From Streptomyces sp. CBMA156 (GTDB lineage: Bacteria > Actinomycetota > Actinomycetes > Streptomycetales > Streptomycetaceae): 53,973 bases of DNA. Both the position numbers and the translations under genes were made by a program. This document shows positions 1-10,242 of the stretch, one piece after another. The notes below the pieces were generated by a model. It was not told the origin of the DNA, searched no databases, and was given only the letters and a program-made list of their open reading frames with translations. Location of the stretch: assembly GCF_014596515.1 (NCBI RefSeq), contig NZ_MSJQ01000246.1, positions 1 to 53,973 of the forward strand. The letters run 5' to 3'. How positions within the stretch are numbered: the stretch's first letter is position 1; the number at the start of each line of letters is the position of its first letter.

Positions 1-2
1 CC

Positions 3-305
3 GGCGCCGAGGAGGCCAGGGCCGGCCTCGCCGGGATGGTGGGGGAGGGGCGGCTGGCGCTCGGCCAGCACCGGCTGGCCAAGGTGCTGCTCGCCGAGGC
101 GGTGTCCGGGCTCGGGCCGGGGCGGGCCCGCTCCAAGGCACTGCTGATGGTCCGCCTCGCGGAGGCCCACCGCCGGCTCGGCGACCAGCGGGAGGCGGCC
201 CGCACCGCGGCGCTGGCGCGCTCGCTCGCGGCGGGGATGCAGTCGGAGCGGCTGGCGAAGGCGCTGCGGGAGTTCGACGCGGCGGGGCGGACGGCGGCGC
301 GGTGA
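3..305 (+). CDS. C-terminal fragment of a TPR-like helical protein (5' truncated by window edge)
   Basis: The reading frame is open from the first bases of the window and stops at 303-305, so only the last ~100 residues are visible. They form Ala/Leu/Arg-rich amphipathic helices with TPR-like spacing (LAEAHRRLGDQREAARTAA). Such repeats often make up the C-terminal half of actinobacterial XRE-type regulators, but no DNA-binding domain is in view, so the function is open. The first internal ATG (36) is probably not the start because the frame continues upstream. About 95 bp separate its stop from the leuS leader peptide, which has its own promoter-like element. Confidence 0.6.
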   Translation, partial: GAEEARAGLAGMVGEGRLALGQHRLAKVLLAEAVSGLGPGRARSKALLMVRLAEAHRRLGDQREAARTAALARSLAAGMQSERLAKALREFDAAGRTAAR

Positions 306-387
306 CGGCGGTGCCCCGGCCCAGGTGAGGGGCCCAGGAGCAGGCCCGCCGGCCGGTATCCCCGGGAGCGGGCCGACCCGCTTGCGG

Positions 388-393
388 TACCCT
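388..393 (+). promoter_or_regulatory. -10 element of the leuS leader transcript
   Basis: TACCCT fits the actinobacterial TANNNT -10 pattern. It ends 6 nt before the ATG of the leader peptide, which places the transcription start at or next to that A, so the leader peptide is probably translated from a leaderless mRNA. No convincing -35 is visible. Inference from spacing only. Confidence 0.5.
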
Positions 394-399
394 GAGCCC

Positions 400-438
400 A
401 TGCGAACCGTGCGCCTGCTCCTTAGCCGGCCGCGCTGA
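400..438 (+). CDS. Leucine leader peptide (12 aa) of the leuS attenuator
   Basis: A 12-residue ORF, MRTVRLLLSRPR, carries three Leu codons in a row (CTG CTC CTT) followed by AGC. CTT is rare in such GC-rich genomes and makes a sensitive gauge of charged tRNA-Leu. It is followed 46 nt later by an intrinsic terminator and then by leuS, the classical layout of transcription attenuation. Leucine attenuators are known in actinobacteria. The leuA leader at 44124 in this window has the same design (Leu run, CTT, then AGC). The ORF is too short for normal gene finders. Confidence 0.8.
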   Translation: MRTVRLLLSRPR

Positions 439-484
439 CCAGGACCGGCTGCGCCCCCGGGCGGTGCCGGAGTCGGCGTGGCGT

Positions 485-512
485 CCCCTCCTGTGAGGGG
501 ATTTTTTGTTTT
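485..512 (+). terminator. Attenuator terminator of leuS
   Basis: A perfect 6-bp stem (CCCCTC 485-490, GAGGGG 495-500) with loop CTGT is followed by A and a T-rich tract (502-512, six T, G, four T). U-tract terminators are uncommon in Streptomyces, which fits a regulatory role. Between the leader stop and this hairpin, an upstream hairpin (CCGGC 445-449 with GCCGG 466-470) could take part in the alternative fold. I could not establish the antiterminator pairing by eye. Confidence 0.8.
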
Positions 513-598
513 CCGCCCCCCGACCCCGACCCGGGCCGGGTCAACGGGCCGGCCGCCTGCGCGGTTCGCCAACTGACACCGATGGAGCTTGAAGGACC

Positions 599-3487
<2,889 letters not shown>

Positions 3488-3510
3488 GTGCGGTTGCCGC
3501 GGGAGTGACC

Positions 3511-3538
3511 GGGCGGGCGTCCTTCGGGGCGCCCGTCC
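3511..3538 (+). terminator. leuS terminator
   Basis: A stem-loop with stem 514-522/527-535 (one G-U pair), a TTCG tetraloop and three more outer pairs lies 24 nt after the leuS stop. It has no U-tract, as is usual for Streptomyces terminators. Confidence 0.75.
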
Positions 3539-3824
3539 GGCGTTCTGGGGGGTCGGGCCGGCTTTCGGGGGGTGTGTCCGTCCGGCGTTCTGCGGGGCGC
3601 CCGTCCGGCGTGCGCCGGGTGCCGGGGGGTGTGGTGTGTACGGAGGGTGTGGGGGTTGCGGGGGTGGCGGCCGGGGGGTTCGCGCGCGCTCGGGGAGATC
3701 CCGGATCTGACCCTGATCTTCGTCGGCCGGGATCGTTCGGGCTCCCCCGGGCGGGCTGCGGCGGCTACCGTGGAACCCTCGGCGATGCGGCCCGCGTTGG
3801 GCCCGGTGAGGGCCGGAACGACGG
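3539..3824. other. Intergenic stretch, G-rich and repetitive
   Basis: About 290 bp between the leuS terminator and the next ribosome binding site. The first half repeats variants of CGTCCGGCGTTCTG and GGGGGG-rich runs. I see no gene here. The promoter of the downstream membrane protein should lie in its second half, but no clear -35/-10 pair was found. Confidence 0.4.
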
Positions 3825-3840
3825 CGGAAGGTGGCGCGCG

Positions 3841-4599
3841 ATGGACGTGTTCGGCGTGATGATCGGCTTGGTCCTGCTCTTCGGGGTCGCGGTGATGGTC
3901 CTGGCCGTGATCGGCACGGTGAAGGCCGCCAAGGCGGTCGGTGCGAAGATCGAGAAGCACGAGGCCACCGCCCGCCGCGCCGTGGAGAACGTCGGCCTCA
4001 AGGCGAAGACGTACACCAAGGTCGGCCCGCCCGCGCAGATCGCCTCCGTCCGGCTGGGCCTGCGGACCGCGCTCGACGGCACCCGGCAGGTGCTGGAGGC
4101 CGGGCTCGCGCAGGACGGCCAACTCGGCGAGTCGCTCGCCCTGTTGGACCGGCTCGACGCGCACGCCGCCGAACTCGACGGCGAGCTGCGGATACTGGAG
4201 CGCGAGCCGGACACCGCGCGGATCGCCGCCAAGCTGCCGGATCTGCGTGAGCGGGCGGAGCGGATCACCCACTCGGCGGAGAGCATGCGGTGGGCGGCGC
4301 AGGACCGGATGCACCGGTTCGCGGACGACGAGCTGACCCGGCTCAGCCAGGAGTGCGAGAGCGAGGCCGGGGCGCTGCGGCACTGGGACGTCGCGGGGGA
4401 TGGTGCGTCGGGGACTCCCGGTGCTTCCGGTAGCTCCGGTTCGGCGGGTGCCTCCGGTACCGCGGGAGGGGCTGCTCGGGCCGGGCTGACCGACGGGAAG
4501 GAGCGGCCGAGCGCGGAGGAACTGCTCGGGCTGGCCGATCCGCTGTCCAAGCTGGCGCAGCGGCTGCGCAAGCCGTCGGCGGGGCCCTCGGCGGGCTGA
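3841..4599 (+). CDS. Membrane-anchored coiled-coil protein, unknown function
   Basis: 252 aa. Residues 4-25 form one hydrophobic segment (VFGVMIGLVLLFGVAVMVLAVI) directly after a short N-terminus, so this is an N-terminal anchor. Residues ~28-185 are rich in Glu, Arg, Ala and Leu with heptad-like spacing and probably form a long coiled coil in the cytoplasm. A Gly/Ser/Ala linker (~187-215) and a short helical tail follow. GGAAGG (3826-3831) sets the ATG at 3841. A much longer open frame runs upstream antiparallel to leuS codons, but that part is a shadow. I recognise no family. The shape resembles conserved hypothetical proteins found next to leuS/degV in streptomycetes. Confidence 0.75.
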   Translation: MDVFGVMIGLVLLFGVAVMVLAVIGTVKAAKAVGAKIEKHEATARRAVENVGLKAKTYTKVGPPAQIASVRLGLRTALDGTRQVLEAGLAQDGQLGESLALLDRLDAHAAELDGELRILEREPDTARIAAKLPDLRERAERITHSAESMRWAAQDRMHRFADDELTRLSQECESEAGALRHWDVAGDGASGTPGASGSSGSAGASGTAGGAARAGLTDGKERPSAEELLGLADPLSKLAQRLRKPSAGPSAG

Positions 4600-4640
4600 G
4601 CCCTGCGGGATTCCGTGCGGTGCGTCGCGGTGCCGCCGGC

Positions 4641-4720
4641 GCCTCCCGGCGCCTCCCGGCGCCTCCCGGCGCCTCCCGGCGCCTCCCGGCGCCTCCCGGC
4701 GCCTCCCGGCGCCTCCCGGG
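4641..4720. repeat. Tandem 10-bp repeat, 8 units
   Basis: Seven perfect copies of GCCTCCCGGC and an eighth ending in G fill 4641-4720 between the membrane protein stop and the degV promoter. The array is pure enough to expand or contract by slippage. Read towards degV it would encode a Gly-Ala-Ser-Arg-Pro repeat, but the degV start lies downstream, so it is treated as non-coding. Confidence 0.95.
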
Positions 4721-4771
4721 GCCGGTCGGTGCCCGGTGCCCCGGGCGCTGTCCTCCCGGACCGGCGGGGAG

Positions 4772-4777
4772 TAACCT
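4772..4777 (+). promoter_or_regulatory. -10 element of degV (leaderless)
   Basis: TAACCT ends 7 nt before the degV ATG at 4785. No Shine-Dalgarno sequence fits in that gap, so the mRNA is probably leaderless. Confidence 0.55.
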
Positions 4778-4784
4778 CCGGCTC

Positions 4785-5630
4785 ATGCCCTCCGACCTCG
4801 CACTTGTCACCGATTCCACGGCCTATCTGCCGCAGGAGGCCCTCGACCGGTACGGGATCACGGTGGTCCCGCTGAGCGTCGCGGTCGATGACTCGGTGCT
4901 GTGCGAGGGTGTCGAGATCTCCCCGAAGGACGTCGCCGAGGCGCTGCGCGGCAAGCAGCGGGTGACGACCTCCCGGCCGAACCCGGAGACCTTCGCCGCC
5001 ACCTACCGGGCGGCCGCCGAGGCCGGGGCCACGGGGATCGTCTCGGTGCACATCTCCGGCGAACTGTCCGGCACGGTCGAGGCCGCCCGGCTGGCGGCCG
5101 CCGAGGCGCCCGTCCCGGTGCGCGTGGTCGACAGCCGGCTGGTCGGGATGGCGCTCGGGTACGGGGTGCTGGCGGCGGCCGAGGCGATCGCCGCGGGGCA
5201 GGACCTGGCGGAGGTGGCCGGGGCGGCCGGCCGGCGGGCGGCCGGGACCAGCGGGTTCTTCTACGTCGACACCCTGGAGCACCTGCGCCGGGGCGGCCGG
5301 ATCGGGGCGGCGCGGGCGCTGCTCGGTTCGGCGCTGGCGGTCAAGCCGCTGCTGCACCTGGACGGGGGGCGGATCGAGCCGCTGGAGAAGGTGCGGACGG
5401 CGTCACGGGCGATCGCCCGGCTGGAGGAGATCGCGGTCGAGCGGTCGGGGGAGCGGGAAGTCGACATCACCGTGCACCACCTGGCGGCCGAGGACCGGGC
5501 CGAACCGCTCGCGGAGCGGCTGCGGGCCCGGGTGCCGGGACTGCGGGAGCTGTACGTCGGCGAGGTGGGGGCGGTGATCGGCGCGCACGTCGGGCCGGGG
5601 CTGCTCGCGGTGGTGGTCGCGCCGCGCTGA
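4785..5630 (+). CDS. DegV family (fatty-acid-binding) protein
   Basis: 281 aa, full length for the family. It begins SDLALVTDSTAYLP, the DegV signature strand and loop, has TSRPNPETF near residue 60 and the lipid-pocket motif HISGELSGTVEAA near residue 88, and a second-domain region GFFYVDTLEHLRRGGRIG around 155. DegV/FakB proteins bind a fatty acid and, in Firmicutes, present it to a FakA kinase. No FakA-like gene is in view, so the partner is unknown. The start at 4785 rests on the homology boundary and the leaderless promoter; the open frame extends upstream through the 10-bp repeat but is not expected to be translated. Confidence 0.93.
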   Translation: MPSDLALVTDSTAYLPQEALDRYGITVVPLSVAVDDSVLCEGVEISPKDVAEALRGKQRVTTSRPNPETFAATYRAAAEAGATGIVSVHISGELSGTVEAARLAAAEAPVPVRVVDSRLVGMALGYGVLAAAEAIAAGQDLAEVAGAAGRRAAGTSGFFYVDTLEHLRRGGRIGAARALLGSALAVKPLLHLDGGRIEPLEKVRTASRAIARLEEIAVERSGEREVDITVHHLAAEDRAEPLAERLRARVPGLRELYVGEVGAVIGAHVGPGLLAVVVAPR

Positions 5631-5706
5631 GCCGCGGTGGCTGATTGCTCATTCGTTCGATCTGTCAATCTCTGGCACTTCCGCTCGCTCTTGTGAGTGA
5701 CGCTTT

Positions 5707-5733
5707 TTGTCCACAACCCTCGGGTTATCCACA
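5707..5733 (+). promoter_or_regulatory. Two DnaA boxes upstream of comEA
   Basis: TTGTCCACA (5707-5715) and TTATCCACA (5725-5733) lie on the same strand, 18 bp start to start. Both equal known DnaA-box consensus 9-mers; TTGTCCACA is the preferred streptomycete form. They sit in an unusually AT-rich gap (5640-5755) between degV and comEA. Chance is unlikely for two consensus 9-mers so close together, but DnaA binding is inferred. Confidence 0.7.
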
Positions 5734-5784
5734 GGGTTTCGTTAATCTCCATGCGCCCGCCGGAGGACTCCTACCGTCCTCGGC

Positions 5785-6798
5785 ATGACGACCATGAGCC
5801 TGGGCGCGGCGAAGCGCCACGCGATCAACGAGACGCTGCGCGTGCGGATGGCCGCGCTGTTGCCGGTGCGGGACGAGCCTGAGGGCACGCCTTCGAGTGC
5901 ACCTTCGGATGAGCCCCCGGCGGCGACGCGGGAGCGGGCGACGGAGCGGGCGGCCACTGCGACCGGGCCGCCGGTCGGTGGTGCCGGGCCGGTGCCGCCG
6001 GCTGCGGGTGATGCGCTGCCCGGTCCGGGCGACGCCGTGGACCCGCCGGAGGCCGGGGCGGTGCGCTCACGGGTCTCCTCCTTCTCCCCGGCCTCGTCGT
6101 TCCCCTCGTTCCCCTCGTTCCCCTCGGCGCTGACGCTCGACCGGCGCGCGGTGGCAGGGCTGGCGATCCTGCTGCTCTTCGCGGTCGGCTACGCCGTGCA
6201 GCACTTCTGGCTGGCCCGGCCGGAGACGGTCGCCGTGCCCGCGCCGGCGGCGGTCGCGGCAGCGTCGGGGGTCGAGCCGTCCGTCCCCGCCGCCGACGCG
6301 GCCGCCGCCGCTCCCGGGTCCGGTACCGGGGTCGAAGCCGGGGCCGCTTCCGGTACCGGGGCGGCCGTGGTGGTGGACATCGGGGGGCGGGTCAGCCTTC
6401 CCGGCCTGCACACCCTGCCCGGAGGCTCCCGGGTGGCCGACGCCCTGCGGGCAGCGGGCGGTCCGCTGCCGGACACGGACACCAGGAACCTCAACCTGGC
6501 CCGCGTCCTGACGGACGGTGAGCAGATCCTGGTCGGCGAACAGGCGCCCGCCCCCACCCCGGCCCTCGGAAGCGGGAGCGGGCCTCCGGGCCCCGCCGCG
6601 CCCCGACCACCCGTCAGCCTCAACCGCGCCACGCTCGAACAGCTCGACACCCTCCCGGGTGTCGGCCCCACCCTCGCCCAGCGCATCCTCGCCTACCGCA
6701 CCTCGCACGGTTCCTTCCGCTCCCTCGACCAGCTCCGGCAGGTCAGCGGCATCGGCGCCCGTACGTACGCGGAACTCCGGCCGCTGCTCACCCTCTGA
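5785..6798 (+). CDS. comEA: ComEA-like DNA-binding protein
   Basis: 337 aa. It has a low-complexity Pro/Ala/Glu N-terminus, one membrane segment around residues 121-141 (AVAGLAILLLFAVGYAVQ), an SLBB domain (~195-250, VVVDIGGRVSLPGLHTLP) and C-terminal tandem helix-hairpin-helix motifs (~275-337, LDTLPGVGPTLAQRIL and VSGIGARTYAEL). In competent bacteria ComEA binds incoming DNA outside the membrane and passes it to ComEC. Natural competence is not established for Streptomyces. TACCGT (5772-5777) ends 7 nt before the ATG, so a leaderless start is likely; an in-frame ATG at 5794 is the alternative. comEC follows after 57 bp. Confidence 0.9.
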   Translation: MTTMSLGAAKRHAINETLRVRMAALLPVRDEPEGTPSSAPSDEPPAATRERATERAATATGPPVGGAGPVPPAAGDALPGPGDAVDPPEAGAVRSRVSSFSPASSFPSFPSFPSALTLDRRAVAGLAILLLFAVGYAVQHFWLARPETVAVPAPAAVAAASGVEPSVPAADAAAAAPGSGTGVEAGAASGTGAAVVVDIGGRVSLPGLHTLPGGSRVADALRAAGGPLPDTDTRNLNLARVLTDGEQILVGEQAPAPTPALGSGSGPPGPAAPRPPVSLNRATLEQLDTLPGVGPTLAQRILAYRTSHGSFRSLDQLRQVSGIGARTYAELRPLLTL

Positions 6799-6855
6799 CT
6801 CCCGCACTGCCGTCGTCCCCGCTCACTGCCCTGGCCCCCGAAGGGAGGCACCGCC

Positions 6856-9492
6856 ATGGCCGTCGCCACCACACCGGCCGACCCGGCCGCTGCGTCCCGC
6901 TCTCCGGGTACCGACTTCCGGCTGCTGCTGCCCGCCGTCTCGGCCTGGGTGGTCACGGCGGCGCTCCTGCGGACGGAACCGGCGTACTCGGCACTCGTCC
7001 TCGCCGCGGCAGGCGTCACCGCCCTCGCCGGCGTCCTGCTGCTCACCAGGCCGGGCGTCCTGCGCCGGCGCGGGTCCGCGGCGACACTGGCCGCCGTCCT
7101 GCTCACCGGCGCGGCGGCCGCGGTCGCGACCCCGCTGCACACCGCCGACCTCCACCGGGGGCCGCTGGCGGAACTCGCCCGCGCGGCCGGCTCCGCGGTG
7201 CCGCGGGCGCCGGGCGCGACCGCCCCGGTGGTGGCGGTGGAGCTGACCGTCGCGGGGGACCCGAAGACCCACACCTCCCGGGGCGGGCCCGTCGGCGGCC
7301 GGCCGCTCCTCACCGTGGACGCGGTGGCCGACCGCGTCACCCTGCTCCCGGACGGGCGGACCGCCCGCACCCGTACGCCGGTGACCGTCATGGCGCGAGG
7401 AGCGGAGAGCGAGCCCTGGCAGCGGCTGCTCCCGTCCCAGCGGCTGGCCGCGGAGGCCGAGGTGCGACCGGCGGGGGAGGGGTACGACACCGAGTCCGCC
7501 GCGCTGCTGGTCGTCCACGGGGCGCCCCGGCAGCTGGCGCCACCGAGCCTGCCGCAGCGGATCGCCGGACGGTTGCGGGAAGGCCTGCGTGCGGCCACCG
7601 ACGGACTTCCGGCGGACGCGCGCGGACTGCTCCCCGGGCTGGTCGTCGGCGACACCTCGCGTCTGCCCGACGACCTCGACGACGCCTTCCGGGCCACCGA
7701 CCTGGTCCACCTGGTGGCGGTCAGCGGAGCCAACCTGGCGATCGTCCTCGGTGCGCTGCTGGGCGCGCCCGGGCAGGCCGGCACACCGGAACGGCGAGGG
7801 GTGGCCGCGGTACTGGGGCTGTCGCTGCGCACCGGCGCCCTGCTCGGCACCGCGCTGACACTGGCCTTCGTCACCGTCTGCCGACCGGAGCCCAGCGTGC
7901 TGCGGGCGGCCGGGACGGGACTGATCGGCATGCTGGCCCTGGCCACCGGCCGCCCCCGCCGGGCGGTGCCCGCGCTCGCCGGAGCGGTCCTGGTGCTGGT
8001 CCTGCTGGACCCGTTCCTGGCGCGCTCGTTCGGTTTCCTGCTCTCGGTGCTCGCCACCGCCGGGCTGCTCGTCCTCGGACCGCACTGGGCCGAGGCCCTG
8101 CGGGCCCGGCGCTGGCCCCACCACCTGGCTGGCGCGCTCGCGGCGACGGCGGCAGCCCAGGCGCTGTGCGCGCCGGTGACGGTGGTGCTGTCCGGGCACA
8201 TCAGCCTGGTCGGCATCCCGTGCAACCTGCTGGCCGAGCTGGCGGTGGCCCCGGCGACGCTGCTCGGCTTCGGGGTACTCGTGCTGCACCCGCTCCTCCC
8301 GGCCCTGGCCCGGCTGTTCGCGGAACCGGCCGGAGTGCCGGCCGGCTGGCTCGCCCTGGTGGCCAGACGCGGTGCAGAGCTGCCGGGCGGCCAACTGTCC
8401 TGGCCGGGCGGATGGTTCGGGACGGTGACGGTCGCCCTGGCCGTCCTGGGCGCCTGCTGGGCGGCGCCGCTCCTGCTGCCCCGACGGGCGGAGCCGGGCA
8501 GGCCGGCGCCCACACGGCGGCGCTGGGCGCGGGCCCTGGTGGCCGGGGTGCTGACGGTGATCCTGCTGGCCGTCCTGCTGCGGCCGCCGCAACTCACCAG
8601 GATCGTCACCGGCTGGCCACCGCCGGGGTGGCGACTGGTGGTGTGCGACGTCGGACAGGGCGACATGCTGGCCCTCGAGACGGGGGCGCCGGGCAGCGCG
8701 GTGGTGATCGACACCGGGCCGGATCCGAACGCCGCGGACAGGTGCCTGCGCGACCTCGGCATCACGACGGTCCCCCTCCTGCTCCTGACGCACTTCCACG
8801 CCGACCATGTCGAAGGTGTGCCGGGGGTGTTGCGGGGCCGCCGGATCGGTGCGATCGAGGGCACCACGCTCGACGACCCACCGGGCGAGGCGGCCCGGGT
8901 GAGGGGGTGGACCGCAGGCGCCGGCGTCCCGTTGCTGAGAGCCGGTCGGGGTGAACGGCGGTCAGTGGGTGCGGGGTCGGCCTGGGAGGTGGTGTGGCCC
9001 GTTCCCGGTTCGGCACTCGAGGCGCCGGGCCCGAACAACGCAAGCGTCGCATTGATGGTGTCACTGACAGGAGGACTACGGATGGCACTGCTCGGAGATC
9101 TCGAACCGCAGGCCCAGTCGGCCCTGTTGGGCCGGGTCGGGAGGGTGGACGTCGTGAAGGTGGCGCACCACGGGTCGGCCCACCAGGACTGGGACCTCGC
9201 CGGTGCCCTGCGGCCCAGGCTGGCCCTGATCTCCTGCGGCGAGGGCAACCCGTACGGTCACCCGTCCCCGAAGACGGTCGACCACCTGCGCGCCCTCGGC
9301 GCCACCGTGCTGCGTACGGACAGGGAGGGGGACATCGCGGTGACGGGCGACTCCCCGGCCACCCTCGGCGTGGCCGTCCACCCGCAGCCCGCCCACGCGG
9401 CCCGCCACCCGCGCCGTCACGGCGGGACCGGCCCCGCAGCCCCCGCCCACCCCGAGCAGTCCTCCGCCTCCCCCCGGGCCCCACCCACGTAG
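6856..9492 (+). CDS. comEC: ComEC/Rec2 family DNA-uptake channel protein
   Basis: 878 aa polytopic membrane protein. N-terminal hydrophobic helices and an OB-like region lead into the competence domain (~230-500, including VAVSGANLAIVLGALLG). Further membrane segments follow, then a C-terminal metallo-beta-lactamase domain beginning VVCDVGQGDMLALE, with the metal motif HFHADHVEG near residue 646 and VAHHGSAHQDW. In competent species ComEC moves single-stranded DNA across the membrane and this domain may degrade one strand. GAAGGGAGG (6840-6848) sets the ATG. The last ~30 residues are Pro/Ala/His-rich, probably disordered. It probably forms an operon with comEA. Confidence 0.93.
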   Translation: MAVATTPADPAAASRSPGTDFRLLLPAVSAWVVTAALLRTEPAYSALVLAAAGVTALAGVLLLTRPGVLRRRGSAATLAAVLLTGAAAAVATPLHTADLHRGPLAELARAAGSAVPRAPGATAPVVAVELTVAGDPKTHTSRGGPVGGRPLLTVDAVADRVTLLPDGRTARTRTPVTVMARGAESEPWQRLLPSQRLAAEAEVRPAGEGYDTESAALLVVHGAPRQLAPPSLPQRIAGRLREGLRAATDGLPADARGLLPGLVVGDTSRLPDDLDDAFRATDLVHLVAVSGANLAIVLGALLGAPGQAGTPERRGVAAVLGLSLRTGALLGTALTLAFVTVCRPEPSVLRAAGTGLIGMLALATGRPRRAVPALAGAVLVLVLLDPFLARSFGFLLSVLATAGLLVLGPHWAEALRARRWPHHLAGALAATAAAQALCAPVTVVLSGHISLVGIPCNLLAELAVAPATLLGFGVLVLHPLLPALARLFAEPAGVPAGWLALVARRGAELPGGQLSWPGGWFGTVTVALAVLGACWAAPLLLPRRAEPGRPAPTRRRWARALVAGVLTVILLAVLLRPPQLTRIVTGWPPPGWRLVVCDVGQGDMLALETGAPGSAVVIDTGPDPNAADRCLRDLGITTVPLLLLTHFHADHVEGVPGVLRGRRIGAIEGTTLDDPPGEAARVRGWTAGAGVPLLRAGRGERRSVGAGSAWEVVWPVPGSALEAPGPNNASVALMVSLTGGLRMALLGDLEPQAQSALLGRVGRVDVVKVAHHGSAHQDWDLAGALRPRLALISCGEGNPYGHPSPKTVDHLRALGATVLRTDREGDIAVTGDSPATLGVAVHPQPAHAARHPRRHGGTGPAAPAHPEQSSASPRAPPT

Positions 9493-9510
9493 CCCTCCGC
9501 GCGCTCTCTC

Positions 9511-9565
9511 CTCCTCCCACCAACCAGGTGGGGCGTGGAAAGGGGTAGAGGGGTGGTGGGAGGAG
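9511..9565. terminator. Candidate terminator downstream of comEC
   Basis: A 12-bp inverted repeat (CTCCTCCCACCA 9511-9522, TGGTGGGAGGAG 9554-9565) with a 31-nt loop begins 19 nt after the comEC stop. The long loop makes it a weaker candidate than the other terminators in the window. Confidence 0.45.
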
Positions 9566-9601
9566 CGGAGAGGCGCGGGAGCGGAGCCAGCAGAAAGGTT
9601 T

Positions 9602-9745
9602 CGGCGCGCTCCGGGCAGCCCGGAGCGCGCCGAAGAAAAGCCAGACTTGGCGGACCAAGAGGTGACCCGCATCGAGCTGCCGCAGGACGTCGCGAGGGCT
9701 CGGCAAGGCGGTCGTGGCGTGCTCCGGGCGAGCCCGGAGCGCGCC
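9602..9745. repeat. Pair of near-identical strong hairpins
   Basis: 9602-9632 is a perfect 14-bp stem with a CAG loop. 9717-9745 repeats the same core (GCTCCGGG with CCCGGAGCGCGCC) as a 13-bp stem with one G-U pair. They are 115 bp apart in the gap between the convergent comEC and the 97-aa gene. They could be two terminators or copies of a mobile palindromic element; I recognise no named family. Confidence 0.7.
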
Positions 9746-9800
9746 GGGGGTGGCAGCTGATGGGATGCAGCCGGCCCAAGGGCGCCGGGTGCGGCCGCCC

Positions 9801-9888
9801 GCAGGCCCTCAGGCCTCCTCCCGCAGGCCCTCAGGCCTCCTCCCGCAGGCCCTCAGGCCTCCTCCCGCAGGCCCTCAGGCCTCCTCGC
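9801..9888. repeat. Tandem 22-bp repeat, 4 units, overlapping a stop codon
   Basis: Units start at 9801, 9823, 9845 and 9867. The first three are identical and the fourth differs by one base near its end. Each unit contains AGGCCCTCAGGCCT, a small hairpin (AGGCC-CTCA-GGCCT). The minus-strand stop codon of the neighbouring gene (9875-9877) lies inside the fourth unit, so the array seems to have grown outward from the gene end. It may serve as a multi-hairpin terminator. Confidence 0.9.
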
Positions 9889-10168
9889 GCCAGCCCTCGT
9901 GGCCGACGGCGAGGGCGTCGAGGGCGTGCAGCAGGGCGGGGGTCCAGCCGCTCTCCGGGGCCTCGGCCACCACCAGCCACTGGGCGTCCTCGGCGTCGTC
10001 CTCGCCCGCGAGCGCGTCGCGGACGACTTCGAGTTCGCCGAGGTCCGGCTGGGCGGCGCCGAGTTCCTCGGCGGCCTCCTCGGCGGCGTCGCGGTCGGGC
10101 AGGACGAGCAGCTGCCGGGCGTACGGGTCGGCGACGTCCGGAAGGCCGGTGGTGTGGTTCTCGGTCAC
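9875..10168 (-). CDS. Small acidic protein, unknown function (97 aa)
   Basis: The reading frame begins at GTG 10168 (VTENHTTGLPDVADPYARQL) and ends in the 22-bp repeat. The product is acidic (many Asp/Glu) with no Cys, no membrane segment and no signal peptide. The central part (AEEAAEELGAAQPDLGELEVVRDAL) is probably helical. GACAAT (minus strand, 10180-10175) ends 6 nt before the GTG, a leaderless arrangement, and this fixes the start over the longer open frame to 10261. It is divergent from holA with a 74-bp shared promoter gap. I recognise no family; conserved hypothetical genes occupy this spot in related genomes, from memory. Confidence 0.7.
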   Translation of the reverse strand: MTENHTTGLPDVADPYARQLLVLPDRDAAEEAAEELGAAQPDLGELEVVRDALAGEDDAEDAQWLVVAEAPESGWTPALLHALDALAVGHEGWREEA

Positions 10169-10242
10169 CCGGCCATTGTCCAGGCCGGGCCGCCCGCTCC
10201 GTCGGGCGGGAGTGTCCGCGGCCCGTGGGATGCTGGTACGCG

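Noticed and set aside
5640..5760. Possible replication origin because of two DnaA boxes
   Set aside because: Only two boxes, no dnaA/dnaN neighbours and no large box array. Kept as an isolated DnaA-box pair instead.
9662..9760. Possible 32-aa ORF starting at GTG 9662 (VTRIELPQDVARARQGG)
   Set aside because: The peptide looks protein-like at its start, but there is no ribosome binding site or promoter and its second half lies in a repeated hairpin. Possibly a gene remnant; not enough to call.
9801..9888. Possible CRISPR array
   Set aside because: The 22-bp units are directly adjacent with no unique spacers, and no cas genes are present. The same applies to the 10-bp array at 4641-4720.
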